Shown piece after piece: positions 43,805 through 52,500 of a stretch of 64,000 bases of DNA. The DNA is from Erysipelotrichaceae bacterium (lineage in GTDB: Bacteria > Bacillota_I > Bacilli_A > Erysipelotrichales > Erysipelotrichaceae). Made by a program: the position numbers and the translations under genes. The notes beneath the pieces were generated by a model. That model saw only the letters and a program-made list of their open reading frames with translations. It was not told the origin of the DNA and did no database searches. The DNA is taken from the NCBI GenBank assembly GCA_022772735.1, contig JALEZD010000009.1, positions 62,001-126,000 of the forward strand. The letters are read 5' to 3'. Numbering within the stretch: the first letter of the stretch is position 1; each line of letters starts with the position of its first letter.

Positions 43805-45061
43805 ATGAAAAAGTTTATTAAAATATTTTTGATTTTGACATTATGTTTAATATATTTGTTGAGTGTTTTTAATGTTAAGGCTCAAGAAGAAACTGCAGAA
43901 TCTGCTGGTTTAGAAATATTTGCAGAATCAGCGATTTTAATAGATGCTAAAACAGGGAAAATACTTTATCAAAAAAATGCTAATGAAAAGATGTATCCAG
44001 CAAGTATTACAAAAATTTTAACGGTGTATTTATCTAGTATAAACTTAAAACCTGAATCTGTTTTGACTGCAAGTGATACAGCGATTTTCAATTTTGATAG
44101 AAGTTCCAGCCATATATGGCTTGATACAAAAGAAGAAGCAAGGGTTGTTGATTTACAACATGCAAGTCTTTTAGCCAGTGCGAATGATGCAAGTAATATG
44201 TTGGCAGAGGGTGTTTCTGGCACACAAGAAGCATTCGCAACACTTATGAATGAAACTGTAAGTGAATTAGGTTTAAGTAATACACATTTTACAAATGCGC
44301 ATGGATTGCCTGATGAAAATCATTATACAACTGCATATGATATGGCTATGATAACTAGAATGGCAATAAAAGATGAAAATTTTTTAAAAATATTTAGTAC
44401 TAAAACATACGAAATGCCTGCGACTAATAAACAAGCTAATCCTAGAATTTTTGCAAGTGGAAATGCAATGATAAAAAATGGTAAGTTTAATTATGAATTT
44501 GCGATTGGTGGAAAAATAGGTTGGACAGAACCTGCAGGGTATACAATGGTAACTTATGCAAGTAAGGATAATATGGATTTAATTGCAGTAGTTATGAAAG
44601 AAAGTGAAGCTGACAATAGATACATTGATACAAAAACTTTGTTTGAGTATGGATTTAATAATTATAAAACAGTGGTTATTAAAGGTAGTGAAATTGAATC
44701 AAAAACTGTTGAAATAAAAAAAGGTAATGATTTATGGGCAAAAGCAACCTTTGATATTAATGTAGATTTTAATATATTATTATCACAAAGTATGGATGAT
44801 AGTCTTGTAAAAGCAGAAGTTGAAATTAGAAATGAAGATGATCCAGAAAAAATTGAAGGGTACGTTGTTTTGAAAATAAATAATGAGGTTGTTGGTGAAC
44901 AAATAATGAATAAAAATTTAGAAATGTTCGATATAAGTTTTGAAGCAACAAAATTACCTATTATTGAAAGAATATTGGATTATTTAAGTATTGGATTTCT
45001 TGGTTTATTTTTCTTAAGAAGCTTTGTAATTTTTTTAAGAAAATTTGAGTTGCCTGAATAG
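43805..45061 (+). CDS. D-alanyl-D-alanine carboxypeptidase (DacA/PBP5 family)
   Basis: A 418-residue exported serine peptidase that trims D-Ala from peptidoglycan pentapeptides. A signal peptide (1-27, ending in VKAQ) is followed by the catalytic SITK (YPASITKILT) and SAN (LLASANDASN). The third motif reads KIG (FAIGGKIGWT) where KTG is normal. A C-terminal anchor (GFLGLFFLRSFVIFL) holds it to the membrane. The ATG has no Shine-Dalgarno sequence and may be leaderless, with a weak -10 (TAAGAT, 43792-43797) seven bases before it. It precedes a YvlD-like gene by 8 bases. Confidence 0.9.
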   Translation: MKKFIKIFLILTLCLIYLLSVFNVKAQEETAESAGLEIFAESAILIDAKTGKILYQKNANEKMYPASITKILTVYLSSINLKPESVLTASDTAIFNFDRSSSHIWLDTKEEARVVDLQHASLLASANDASNMLAEGVSGTQEAFATLMNETVSELGLSNTHFTNAHGLPDENHYTTAYDMAMITRMAIKDENFLKIFSTKTYEMPATNKQANPRIFASGNAMIKNGKFNYEFAIGGKIGWTEPAGYTMVTYASKDNMDLIAVVMKESEADNRYIDTKTLFEYGFNNYKTVVIKGSEIESKTVEIKKGNDLWAKATFDINVDFNILLSQSMDDSLVKAEVEIRNEDDPEKIEGYVVLKINNEVVGEQIMNKNLEMFDISFEATKLPIIERILDYLSIGFLGLFFLRSFVIFLRKFELPE

Positions 45062-45069
45062 GAGGGTTT

Positions 45070-45411
45070 ATGGGAATATCTGTTAGAATTATAAGTAATA
45101 TTATAACTTTATTTATTGTAGATTTACTGTTAAAAGGAATATATATTGATACAACTATGAGTTTAGTTTTAGTAGGTGTTGTATTAACTTTTTTGAATAT
45201 GTTTATAAAACCTTTTTTGGATTTGATATCTTTACCAATTACATTTTTAACATTAGGTTTATTTTCAATAATAATAAATGCGGCAGTATTAAGTGTTAGT
45301 TTTAATTTTATTGAAGGTGCATATATTGATGGATTTTTTAGTGCTATTATAGGTGCAATATTTTTTAGTATAGTTAACAGTTTCACTACTAAAATATTAA
45401 AAAAAGGATAA
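45070..45411 (+). CDS. Phage holin family 4-like (YvlD-type) membrane protein
   Basis: A 113-residue protein with four hydrophobic segments and the pattern NMFIKPFLDLISLPITFLTL typical of the YvlD/Mycobacterial-4-TMS holin superfamily. Despite the family name these proteins are mostly chromosomal and not tied to phage. AGGAGGG precedes the ATG. It converges on the next gene with no gap. Confidence 0.8.
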   Translation: MGISVRIISNIITLFIVDLLLKGIYIDTTMSLVLVGVVLTFLNMFIKPFLDLISLPITFLTLGLFSIIINAAVLSVSFNFIEGAYIDGFFSAIIGAIFFSIVNSFTTKILKKG

Positions 45412-45804
45412 TTATTTTTTTAAAATATCCTTAATGCTTGAATAATCTTCATTTGATAAAAGTTCTAAGTCAAAATTGAATACATCATTTTGTGTGGAAA
45501 TTTGTAAATTTTGCATTTTTCCTTTTCTATCTGTATAAAATTCAATTTCAACTTCTTTTCTATTAAATGTTTGTATAGTTTTTTTAAATCGTTTTATTAT
45601 TACATTTTTATCATCAATTATTATTGTTATATTGTCTCTATATAAATAATAGTATAGATAAATTGTTAAAATAATTATTGAAATAACAAAAGATATTAAT
45701 GGTTCTAAAAGTGCTAATGACAAAATAAATAAAGCAGTTATTCCTAAAAAACCAATTAATATTGATATAAAAAACTTAACTTTTGAGGGTTTAAAAGTAT
45801 ACAT
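45412..45804 (-). CDS. Two-segment membrane protein with a small cytoplasmic domain
   Basis: A 130-residue protein with two adjacent membrane segments (about residues 10-55) followed by a mixed beta domain (ITIIIDDKNVIIKRF, VEIEFYTDRKGKM) like those of bacterial PH-domain membrane proteins. I cannot assign a function. Its 3' end abuts that of the YvlD-like gene; an AT-only stem (45397-45423) may serve both. Confidence 0.65.
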   Translation of the reverse strand: MYTFKPSKVKFFISILIGFLGITALFILSLALLEPLISFVISIIILTIYLYYYLYRDNITIIIDDKNVIIKRFKKTIQTFNRKEVEIEFYTDRKGKMQNLQISTQNDVFNFDLELLSNEDYSSIKDILKK

Positions 45805-45892
45805 ATTTTTTCTCCAATAACATTATTTCACATAATTGTTCATTTGAGAATATTAATTATATTAGATATGATTTATGTAGTCGGAGGATTTA

Positions 45893-46315
45893 ATGAATAT
45901 AAATATTATTTACCAAACAAAAACAGGGCATACCGAAAAACTAGCAAAAGCATTAGGTGATGTTTTAAATGTTGAACCAATAAATATATGTGAACCACAT
46001 ATATTAAATGAAACAGATTTACTGTTTGTAGGAACAGGTATATATGGTGGGAAGCCTGATGAAGCACTTCTTGATTATTTATACAATTTACCAAATAATA
46101 AAATTAAAGGTGCAGCAATATTTTCAAGTTCAGCCAGCAAAAGTGATAATACAGAATTAATAGTAAATATTTTAAGGCAAAAAGGTATAGAAGTTTTAAA
46201 TAAAAGATTTCATTGTAGTGGACAATTTTTAATATTTAAATGGGGACACCCAGATAAAACAGATATAAAGAATATAAAAGAATTTGCAAGAATGGTTTTA
46301 AGTTTTATTGCGTAG
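45893..46315 (+). CDS. Flavodoxin-family protein
   Basis: A 140-residue protein with the FMN phosphate loop YQTKTGHTEKLAK at the N terminus, and the FVGTGIYGGKP and AIFSSSASKSD loops that flank the isoalloxazine ring. It is a soluble electron carrier or flavodoxin-like oxidoreductase. CGGAGG precedes the ATG. It lies about 100 bases before a flavoreductase lipoprotein gene that has its own promoter, so a functional link is possible but not shown. Confidence 0.85.
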   Translation: MNINIIYQTKTGHTEKLAKALGDVLNVEPINICEPHILNETDLLFVGTGIYGGKPDEALLDYLYNLPNNKIKGAAIFSSSASKSDNTELIVNILRQKGIEVLNKRFHCSGQFLIFKWGHPDKTDIKNIKEFARMVLSFIA

Positions 46316-46365
46316 TATTTTCTTTTAAAACATATACTAAATCTTTTCCTTGTTTAATTTTTCAC

Positions 46366-46394
46366 TTGAAAGGTTATATTGTGAATATTATAAT
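46366..46394 (+). promoter_or_regulatory. Strong sigma-A-type promoter of flavoreductase 2
   Basis: TTGAAA (46366-46371), a 17-base spacer and a perfect TATAAT (46389-46394). AAGGAGG follows at 46400. Confidence 0.85.
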
Positions 46395-46413
46395 TTACTA
46401 AGGAGGAAAAGAA

Positions 46414-48291
46414 ATGAAAAAAATAATTTTATTACTACTATCAACCTTTATGCTTTTTTCGTGTGCAAAAAAAGCTGAAGAATCAAAAAGTGTAAGCGGT
46501 GAGTTTACAGGAGAAAGTACAGGTTTTAATGGTCCAATTAAACTAAAAACTACTATTACAGACAACAAAATAGAAAAAATTGAATTTATTGAAAACTATG
46601 AATCATTTGGTGTACAACGTGCAATAAACATAATCACAAATGAAATAATTGAACAACAAAGTATTAATCTTGACGTGGTAACTGGTGCTACTTTTGCGAC
46701 AAGAGGAATATTAAGTGCAGTTGAAAAAAGTTTAACAGAAGCAGGATTAGACTTAGAAAAATATAATACAAAATATTCTAGAGGAGAATTGGATTCTCAA
46801 AAATATGAAGCTGATGTTGTTGTTATTGGGGCTGGTGGAGCTGGTATGAGTGCAGCAGTAACTGCAGCACAGAATGGTTCAAAAGTTATTGTTATTGAAA
46901 AATTAGGTATTACAGGAGGTAGTACAATTTTCTCTGGTGGGGCATATAATGCTGCTGATACTACAAGAGGTCAATTAACTGAAATGACTGATAAAAACAT
47001 TGCAGCTATTAATAAATTGCTTGAAAAAGAACCTAATGATGAATATGAGAAGAAATTACAAAGTGATGTTAAATCTCAACTTGAAAAACATATTAGTGAA
47101 GGAAATAAATGGCTTTTTGATTCAAAAGAATTACATGCCTTACAAACATATAGTGGAGGAGATTATCAAGGTAATCCAGAACTTATTGATGTGATGGTAA
47201 ATAATGCACTTGATGGCGTTGATTGGCTAGAAAGTGTTGGTGCAAAATGGGAAGAAAAACTTGGTTCAGCTACTGGTTCATTATGGCAAAGAAGTCATTA
47301 TGGAATAAAGGGTGAATTTCCAAATGGTGCGCCAGAAATATTACCTGCAGAAAAGTATATAGCTGAAAATGATAATATTGAACTTCATTTATATACTAAA
47401 GCTGTAAAACTTGTGGTTGAAGATGGAAAAATTGTTGGTGTTAAAGCTGATAATAAAGGGAAAGAGATTGAATATAGTACAAAATCTGTAGTTATTGCGA
47501 CAGGTGGATTTGGTGCTAATGTTGAAATGAGAGAAAAATATAACGAACAATGGGACAATTTAGGTGTAGGAATCGGTTGTTCAAATCAAAATCCTTCAGC
47601 ACAAGGAGAAGGTATAATTCTTGCAGAAGAAGTTGGTGCAAATCTTGTAGATATGGGGTTAATTCAATTACATCCTAATGGTGAAGTTGGTACAGGAATG
47701 ATGATGGGACAGCCACATACTTCTGGATTAAATAGAATATTTGTTAATAATAATGGTGACAGATTTGTAGCTGAAGATTCTAGAAGAGATGTTTTAGTTA
47801 ATGCAATATATGCTCAACCAGAAGGAAATATGTGGATAATTGCAGATGGAAACAGATATCCTGAAGGGGACGATTTAATTGCAAATTATGTTACTTTAAA
47901 TAAAACATTTAAAGCTGATACTGTTGAAGAACTTGCAAAAATGATAGGTGTAAATCCTGAAAACTTACAAGCGTCAATTGATGCATATAATGAAGTTGTT
48001 GATGGTAAAGAAGATGAATTTGGTTTAAAAACTTTTGATAAAAAGTTAGGTGTTGCACCATTCTATGCTGCAAAAAGAATACCAACTGTACATCATACAA
48101 TGGGAGGTATTCAAATAAACACTAATGCAGAAGTATTAAATACAAATGGTGAAGTAATTAAGGGTTTATATGCTGCTGGAGAAGTTACTGGCGATATACA
48201 TGGTGCAAACAGACTTGGTGGTAATGCAATTGTAGATATTGTTGTATTTGGTAGAATCGCAGGTCAAAGTGCTTCTGAATATTCAAAATAA
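46414..48291 (+). CDS. FMN-binding fumarate reductase-type lipoprotein (flavoreductase 2)
   Basis: A 625-residue exported lipoprotein (lipobox MLFSC). The FMN domain carries the flavinylation motif VVTGATFATR. The FAD domain has VVVIGAGGAGMSAAV and VIEKLG. The residues associated with fumarate-reductase catalysis are all visible: His in LHPNGE, Arg in NNGDRFVAEDSRRD, His in HHTMGG and Arg in GANRLGGNA. It therefore looks like a true extracellular fumarate, methacrylate or urocanate-type reductase used for electron disposal. It has a near-consensus promoter and a terminator of its own. Confidence 0.9.
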   Translation: MKKIILLLLSTFMLFSCAKKAEESKSVSGEFTGESTGFNGPIKLKTTITDNKIEKIEFIENYESFGVQRAINIITNEIIEQQSINLDVVTGATFATRGILSAVEKSLTEAGLDLEKYNTKYSRGELDSQKYEADVVVIGAGGAGMSAAVTAAQNGSKVIVIEKLGITGGSTIFSGGAYNAADTTRGQLTEMTDKNIAAINKLLEKEPNDEYEKKLQSDVKSQLEKHISEGNKWLFDSKELHALQTYSGGDYQGNPELIDVMVNNALDGVDWLESVGAKWEEKLGSATGSLWQRSHYGIKGEFPNGAPEILPAEKYIAENDNIELHLYTKAVKLVVEDGKIVGVKADNKGKEIEYSTKSVVIATGGFGANVEMREKYNEQWDNLGVGIGCSNQNPSAQGEGIILAEEVGANLVDMGLIQLHPNGEVGTGMMMGQPHTSGLNRIFVNNNGDRFVAEDSRRDVLVNAIYAQPEGNMWIIADGNRYPEGDDLIANYVTLNKTFKADTVEELAKMIGVNPENLQASIDAYNEVVDGKEDEFGLKTFDKKLGVAPFYAAKRIPTVHHTMGGIQINTNAEVLNTNGEVIKGLYAAGEVTGDIHGANRLGGNAIVDIVVFGRIAGQSASEYSK

Positions 48292-48328
48292 TTAAATTTA
48301 ATAGAATGTATTAAAAAAAACTTATTTG

Positions 48329-48372
48329 AAGTGAGCCAAAAAGTTGAATCAATTAATGGAGGCTCACTTTTA
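48329..48372 (+). terminator. Terminator after flavoreductase 2
   Basis: AAGTGAGCC (48329-48337) pairs with GGCTCACTT (48361-48369) and is followed by T residues; the loop is 23 bases. Confidence 0.8.
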
Positions 48373-48446
48373 ATGTAACTATTGTTTCCATTTGTGAAAA
48401 TATATGGTAAATAACTGATATAATGAATAGTAATATAATTTTTAGA

Positions 48447-48539
48447 ATGTATAAATTTATTGATGTGAATACTGTTACATCTTTTGTAACTTTTAAAACA
48501 AAATCAGAAAATGGAAGTAAATATCATTTAGTATTATAG
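48447..48539 (+). CDS. Possible small peptide (30 codons)
   Basis: An ATG-started frame of 30 codons (NTVTSFVTFKTKSENGSKYH core) lies downstream of a TATAAT-like box and upstream of the 128-residue gene. The Shine-Dalgarno is poor. It may be a fragment of a lost gene rather than a real peptide. Confidence 0.25.
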   Translation: MYKFIDVNTVTSFVTFKTKSENGSKYHLVL

Positions 48540-48587
48540 CTTATAGAATTTAATTAAATACATTATTAGAATATAGGAGAAGAAAAA

Positions 48588-48974
48588 ATGTTATTGATGA
48601 CAATAAAAGAAAATACAGGTTGGTTGTTATCGCAATGGAATTTAACATACTCTGTTGGTTGGGAACAAATATGTAAAGCGATTTATTTTATGTTTGATTA
48701 TTATGATAATACAGAAATTTTGGTAGATGAAAAGTTGATTGATTTATCTTCCAAAGAAGAAATTTTAAAGATTGATGAAGCAAGAAACATGACAATTAGA
48801 GGTATTTCAAAAATTATTAAAGCACCTTTAATGATAACCTTTTTTAATCAAACAAGTGTAGTTAATGTAAATGTTGCAAAAGTAAATGAAGAATTCAAAA
48901 CTGCAGATTATCAAAAGTTTAATTTCTCTATGTGTCAGTATATGGATAGTATTGAATTATCAATGTATAGATAA
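48588..48974 (+). CDS. Hypothetical protein, 128 residues
   Basis: Unrecognised cytoplasmic protein without signal or membrane segment. AGGAGAAG lies 6 bases before the ATG. A central mixed region (YDNTEILVDEKLIDLSSKEE, then MTIRGISKIIKAPLMITFF) suggests a small alpha/beta domain, and the last part has FNFSMCQYMDS. It stands at the edge of the accessory region with IS debris starting immediately after its stop. Confidence 0.55.
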   Translation: MLLMTIKENTGWLLSQWNLTYSVGWEQICKAIYFMFDYYDNTEILVDEKLIDLSSKEEILKIDEARNMTIRGISKIIKAPLMITFFNQTSVVNVNVAKVNEEFKTADYQKFNFSMCQYMDSIELSMYR

Positions 48975-49110
48975 TAGAAGGTATACAAACTAGTTGGTGT
49001 TATTCATCTTTTTGTAAGAGAGATATGCCAAAAAGGATATGACCTCTATGAGTTATATTTTGTCTCTTAAAAAAAGCTAACCTAATAAGTGCCCACATCA
49101 ATTAATATTC

Positions 49111-49144
49111 AAAAGAAAAACTGCACGGAAAATCATCCGTGCAG
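49111..49144 (-). terminator. GC-rich hairpin with minus-strand T run
   Basis: CTGCACGGA (49121-49129) pairs perfectly with TCCGTGCAG (49136-49144). On the minus strand it is followed by TTTTTCTTTT. Its GC content is far above the surroundings, suggesting foreign origin. Confidence 0.6.
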
Positions 49145-49401
49145 CTACTCCAGTTTTATAATGAAGAAATGGAAAAGAGACTCTCTGATTTTGGAATTAC
49201 CCAAATCTTGGCATATAATGTAATAAGATAGATAAAAGTTTAAAGTTAAATCACACATGAAAAGTTGGGATATAGATTTCATCCATTAATTAAGTAGAAT
49301 TAACTCTTTCATTTTTTAAACAGTAAGCTCTATATGCTTTTCATGCGTTCATTTTTCTATTACTTTCATAATTATTTTAACTAAAATATATTTTTTAATT
49401 T

Positions 49402-49448
49402 AAAAATAGTGTTATATTAGAATTTACCATCTAAATAACACTATTTTT
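49402..49448. terminator. Bidirectional hairpin downstream of the surface protein gene
   Basis: AAAAATAGTGTTAT (49402-49415) pairs perfectly over 14 bp with ATAACACTATTTTT (49435-49448). It is the probable terminator for the minus-strand gene ending at 49588. Confidence 0.75.
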
Positions 49449-49587
49449 GAATTACTTATTTTTACTTTTTCGTCTTTTTAAAGTGGAATTTAATTTTTCA
49501 TTTTAGTTTTTCTTAAAATTTTTCATTAAAAGAACAATAAACTAGTATTTAAAATGATTTTTGTATTGTGTTTTTATATTTTCAATG

Positions 49588-52500
49588 TTAATTAATAGAG
49601 TTTTTTCTAAAAATGTTCATTAACATTAAAGCTGATAATCCCATTGCCATTAAATAAATCCATATATTTTCCACATCAGATGTTACCGGTACACTATGCT
49701 GTACATTTTTTGGTGTATTATTAACCATAGTTGGCGGGATTGGTTTGAATATTGCATATAGGATTACATTTTTTTCTGTTTCCATAAATTTAAATACTTC
49801 ATTTGGAAGATAATCCGGATTGGCTGCATCTTTATCTAAACTCCACCCTACAAAAGCATAACCTTGCTTATATAGAGAATTATTTTCTTTAACAATAACA
49901 TTATCATCAGTACTAGTATATAAAGCGTTATCAACTGGAACATATCCACTACTTCCATTAGCATCGTAAATTACATTAGCATAGATTTTAATTTCGAATT
50001 CTTTTTCAATAATATCACCTAATGTATTAGAAGTTGATGCTTTTACTTTCTGAATACCAATCGCATTTCCAGTAACATCAATAGCAGTAATAACAGATAT
50101 ATCTTCATTTCCAGAGGTAACATCATAAGTTATTACTGGATTTAAATTATTAGGATTTTCACTTTCTGACTTAGTTTTTAATTTACTAGTATCTTTAACA
50201 TGCATTACAATATTTTCAACAGTCAACAAAGGTAATTTAGTTAATCCGCCACTAATATTTTCATTGCCGTTCATAGATAGTTTAGGTAAAATCAGTTTGT
50301 TGGTTTCTCTGTCAAAATCAGAATCATCAGTATTATCAAATATTCCTGTTCCCGTTTTCTGCTTTGTTAGTTTCACTCCATTATCTAAAACAATTTTAAT
50401 AAATTGTTTATCCTGGCCTATATAACTAGAAAAGCTAAATTGTCCATCTTCTTTAGTTTTAACTGTGCCAATTAAAGTATTAGGCTTTATAACATTGCCA
50501 TATTTATCACTAATGTCTGAATCAGGGCTATACAGATGCAAAGTAGTCCCTTTAGCTGGGTCATCAATATCATTAATACCGTTTTCATCATTATCCCAAA
50601 ATAATTTACCATTTAAAAGATAATTTTTATAAACATACTCTGCATAAATCAAATTACCTTCAGAAGTATTTTTTGGCTCACTGTTAGAAGAATCAAAGCT
50701 ATAAACTCCACCAACATAGGCTTTTCTTTCCTTTAAATCAGTTTTAAGCTCACTCTCTAAAGGCAATTCTATATTTAAAGCTTGATATTTTTCAAATATA
50801 TCTACCGTTGTTTTTACATATCTGTAATCTTTGAAGTCATCAGGATTAATAGTATTTCCATCAACAAAATCTACACCATCTTTGCTGTATTCAAATGTAA
50901 CATTACTATTTTTCAATGAGTTCTTTTTAATAGCTGCGGGTCCAGTCAAATACAAAGTTAAATCTGATTGTTTTTTTCCTGTTTTTAAAATATTATCTAC
51001 ATCTATATAATCATAATCAATAACCTCATCCCTGCTAGGTATTTTAATTATTGCTGTGTAGTTATAAACATCTTTTTCTGCCATTTTAATATTTAACTGA
51101 GCAGATAATTTGTCTCTTTCTTCTTCAAAAAAATTAACAGTGTTATTTTTATGGACATTTCCATCCTTAACGGGATATAGCTTCATACCAGTAATTCCAT
51201 TTCTAAGAACTTCAACAGTGTAATTACTCATATCTCCATACCATAATCTTTTTGTAGTATTATCATTATCACCTAATAAATTATACCGATCCTCTACTGC
51301 TCCATCAAATTGCTCTTTAACATATTCACCTGTTTCACTTCCATCATATTTATTTAATAATTCTGAATTATTAAAGTAAACATCTTTAAATGGATGATGC
51401 AATCCAACTGTTGCACCTTCCCAAGCATTTAAGGCAATCACAAAATGATTCTTTAATGTTGTAGAAGTTGCTAAAGATATCGAATTATTTTTTAAGGTTT
51501 TAGTTTTGTCTTTAGAATTTTTTATATTTAATTTTATCCATTTTTTACCGGCAATTTCAATTTCTTCAACATCATCCTCAGTCATGCCATGTTCCTGTAA
51601 TGATTGTTTAAATTCTGCATTAGTTTTATCTAGAATAAAGTCATTGTCTACTAACTCAATAAAAACCTGTTCTGGAACATCATAAGGCATAGTTTGGTAT
51701 GAACTGTTCATATAATCAGTGTTCGCATATGCCTTTAAATTAAAATCAACAGATGCGGTAAATGTATTTGATTGAATAACAGTAGGTTGTACATTTGCTG
51801 AAAAATTAGGACCATTTATTGTATAAACTTTGCTAGAAGAAATTATATAAGCAGGATAATTCCAAACATTTTCACCATAAAAGAAATTAGCTTTATTGTT
51901 AGGACATGAATCGCTGTGATTATACTGTGAATTAAAATACATTGTTGATCCTTCTCTATAAGCTCTAGAAAAAGTAACTAAGTCCTTATCATTAAGACTT
52001 TTAGATGTTGTGTATGCTTTAATATTTTTTAATAAATAGGTTAAATCATACATACCTGCTGATGAATTATCAGCATGACTACTTTTTTGTTCATATTTAA
52101 TAGTATCTTTAAAAACAAATTTACCATTATAGCTCATTGACAAGCTTAAAAACGATTCAGCATCTGATAACCCTAGCATATCTCGGGTCAATTCAGTATC
52201 ACCTGTCAACGTTCCAACCTGATAAGAAGCAGTTCTAGTAGCTTTAGTATTTTTATCTATAACTGTATAATCGAATTTCCAATCACTCATATTTTTAGTC
52301 ATAGTCATATTTCCAGAAAGCATAAAAGTTCCATCACTTATAGCAGAACCACCATATCCCTCTGTAACATTGTTTAATTTTATTTTTAAATCAATAACAG
52401 GATTTTCACTATAATTTTTTCCTGTACCTGAATTAACCTTTAAAAACAACTCTGGCACTAAAACAACTTCTGTATCATCAAGAGCTTTGACATTATACAT

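Larger units (their letters stand above)
48975..49587. other. Gene-free stretch with IS debris, a decayed reading frame and terminators
   Basis: From 48976 to about 49010 the DNA (AGAAGGTATACAAACTAGTTGG) resembles insertion-element ends: ACTAGTTGGTNTTATT is shared with the right end of the 347-bp element, and the AGAAGGT/TATACAA part with the ISL3 left end. Around 49150-49231 a plus-strand frame (YNEEMEKRLSDFGITQILAY) looks like the broken end of an unidentified gene. GC-rich and AT-rich hairpins are listed separately. The remaining DNA shows nothing I can name. Confidence 0.5.
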
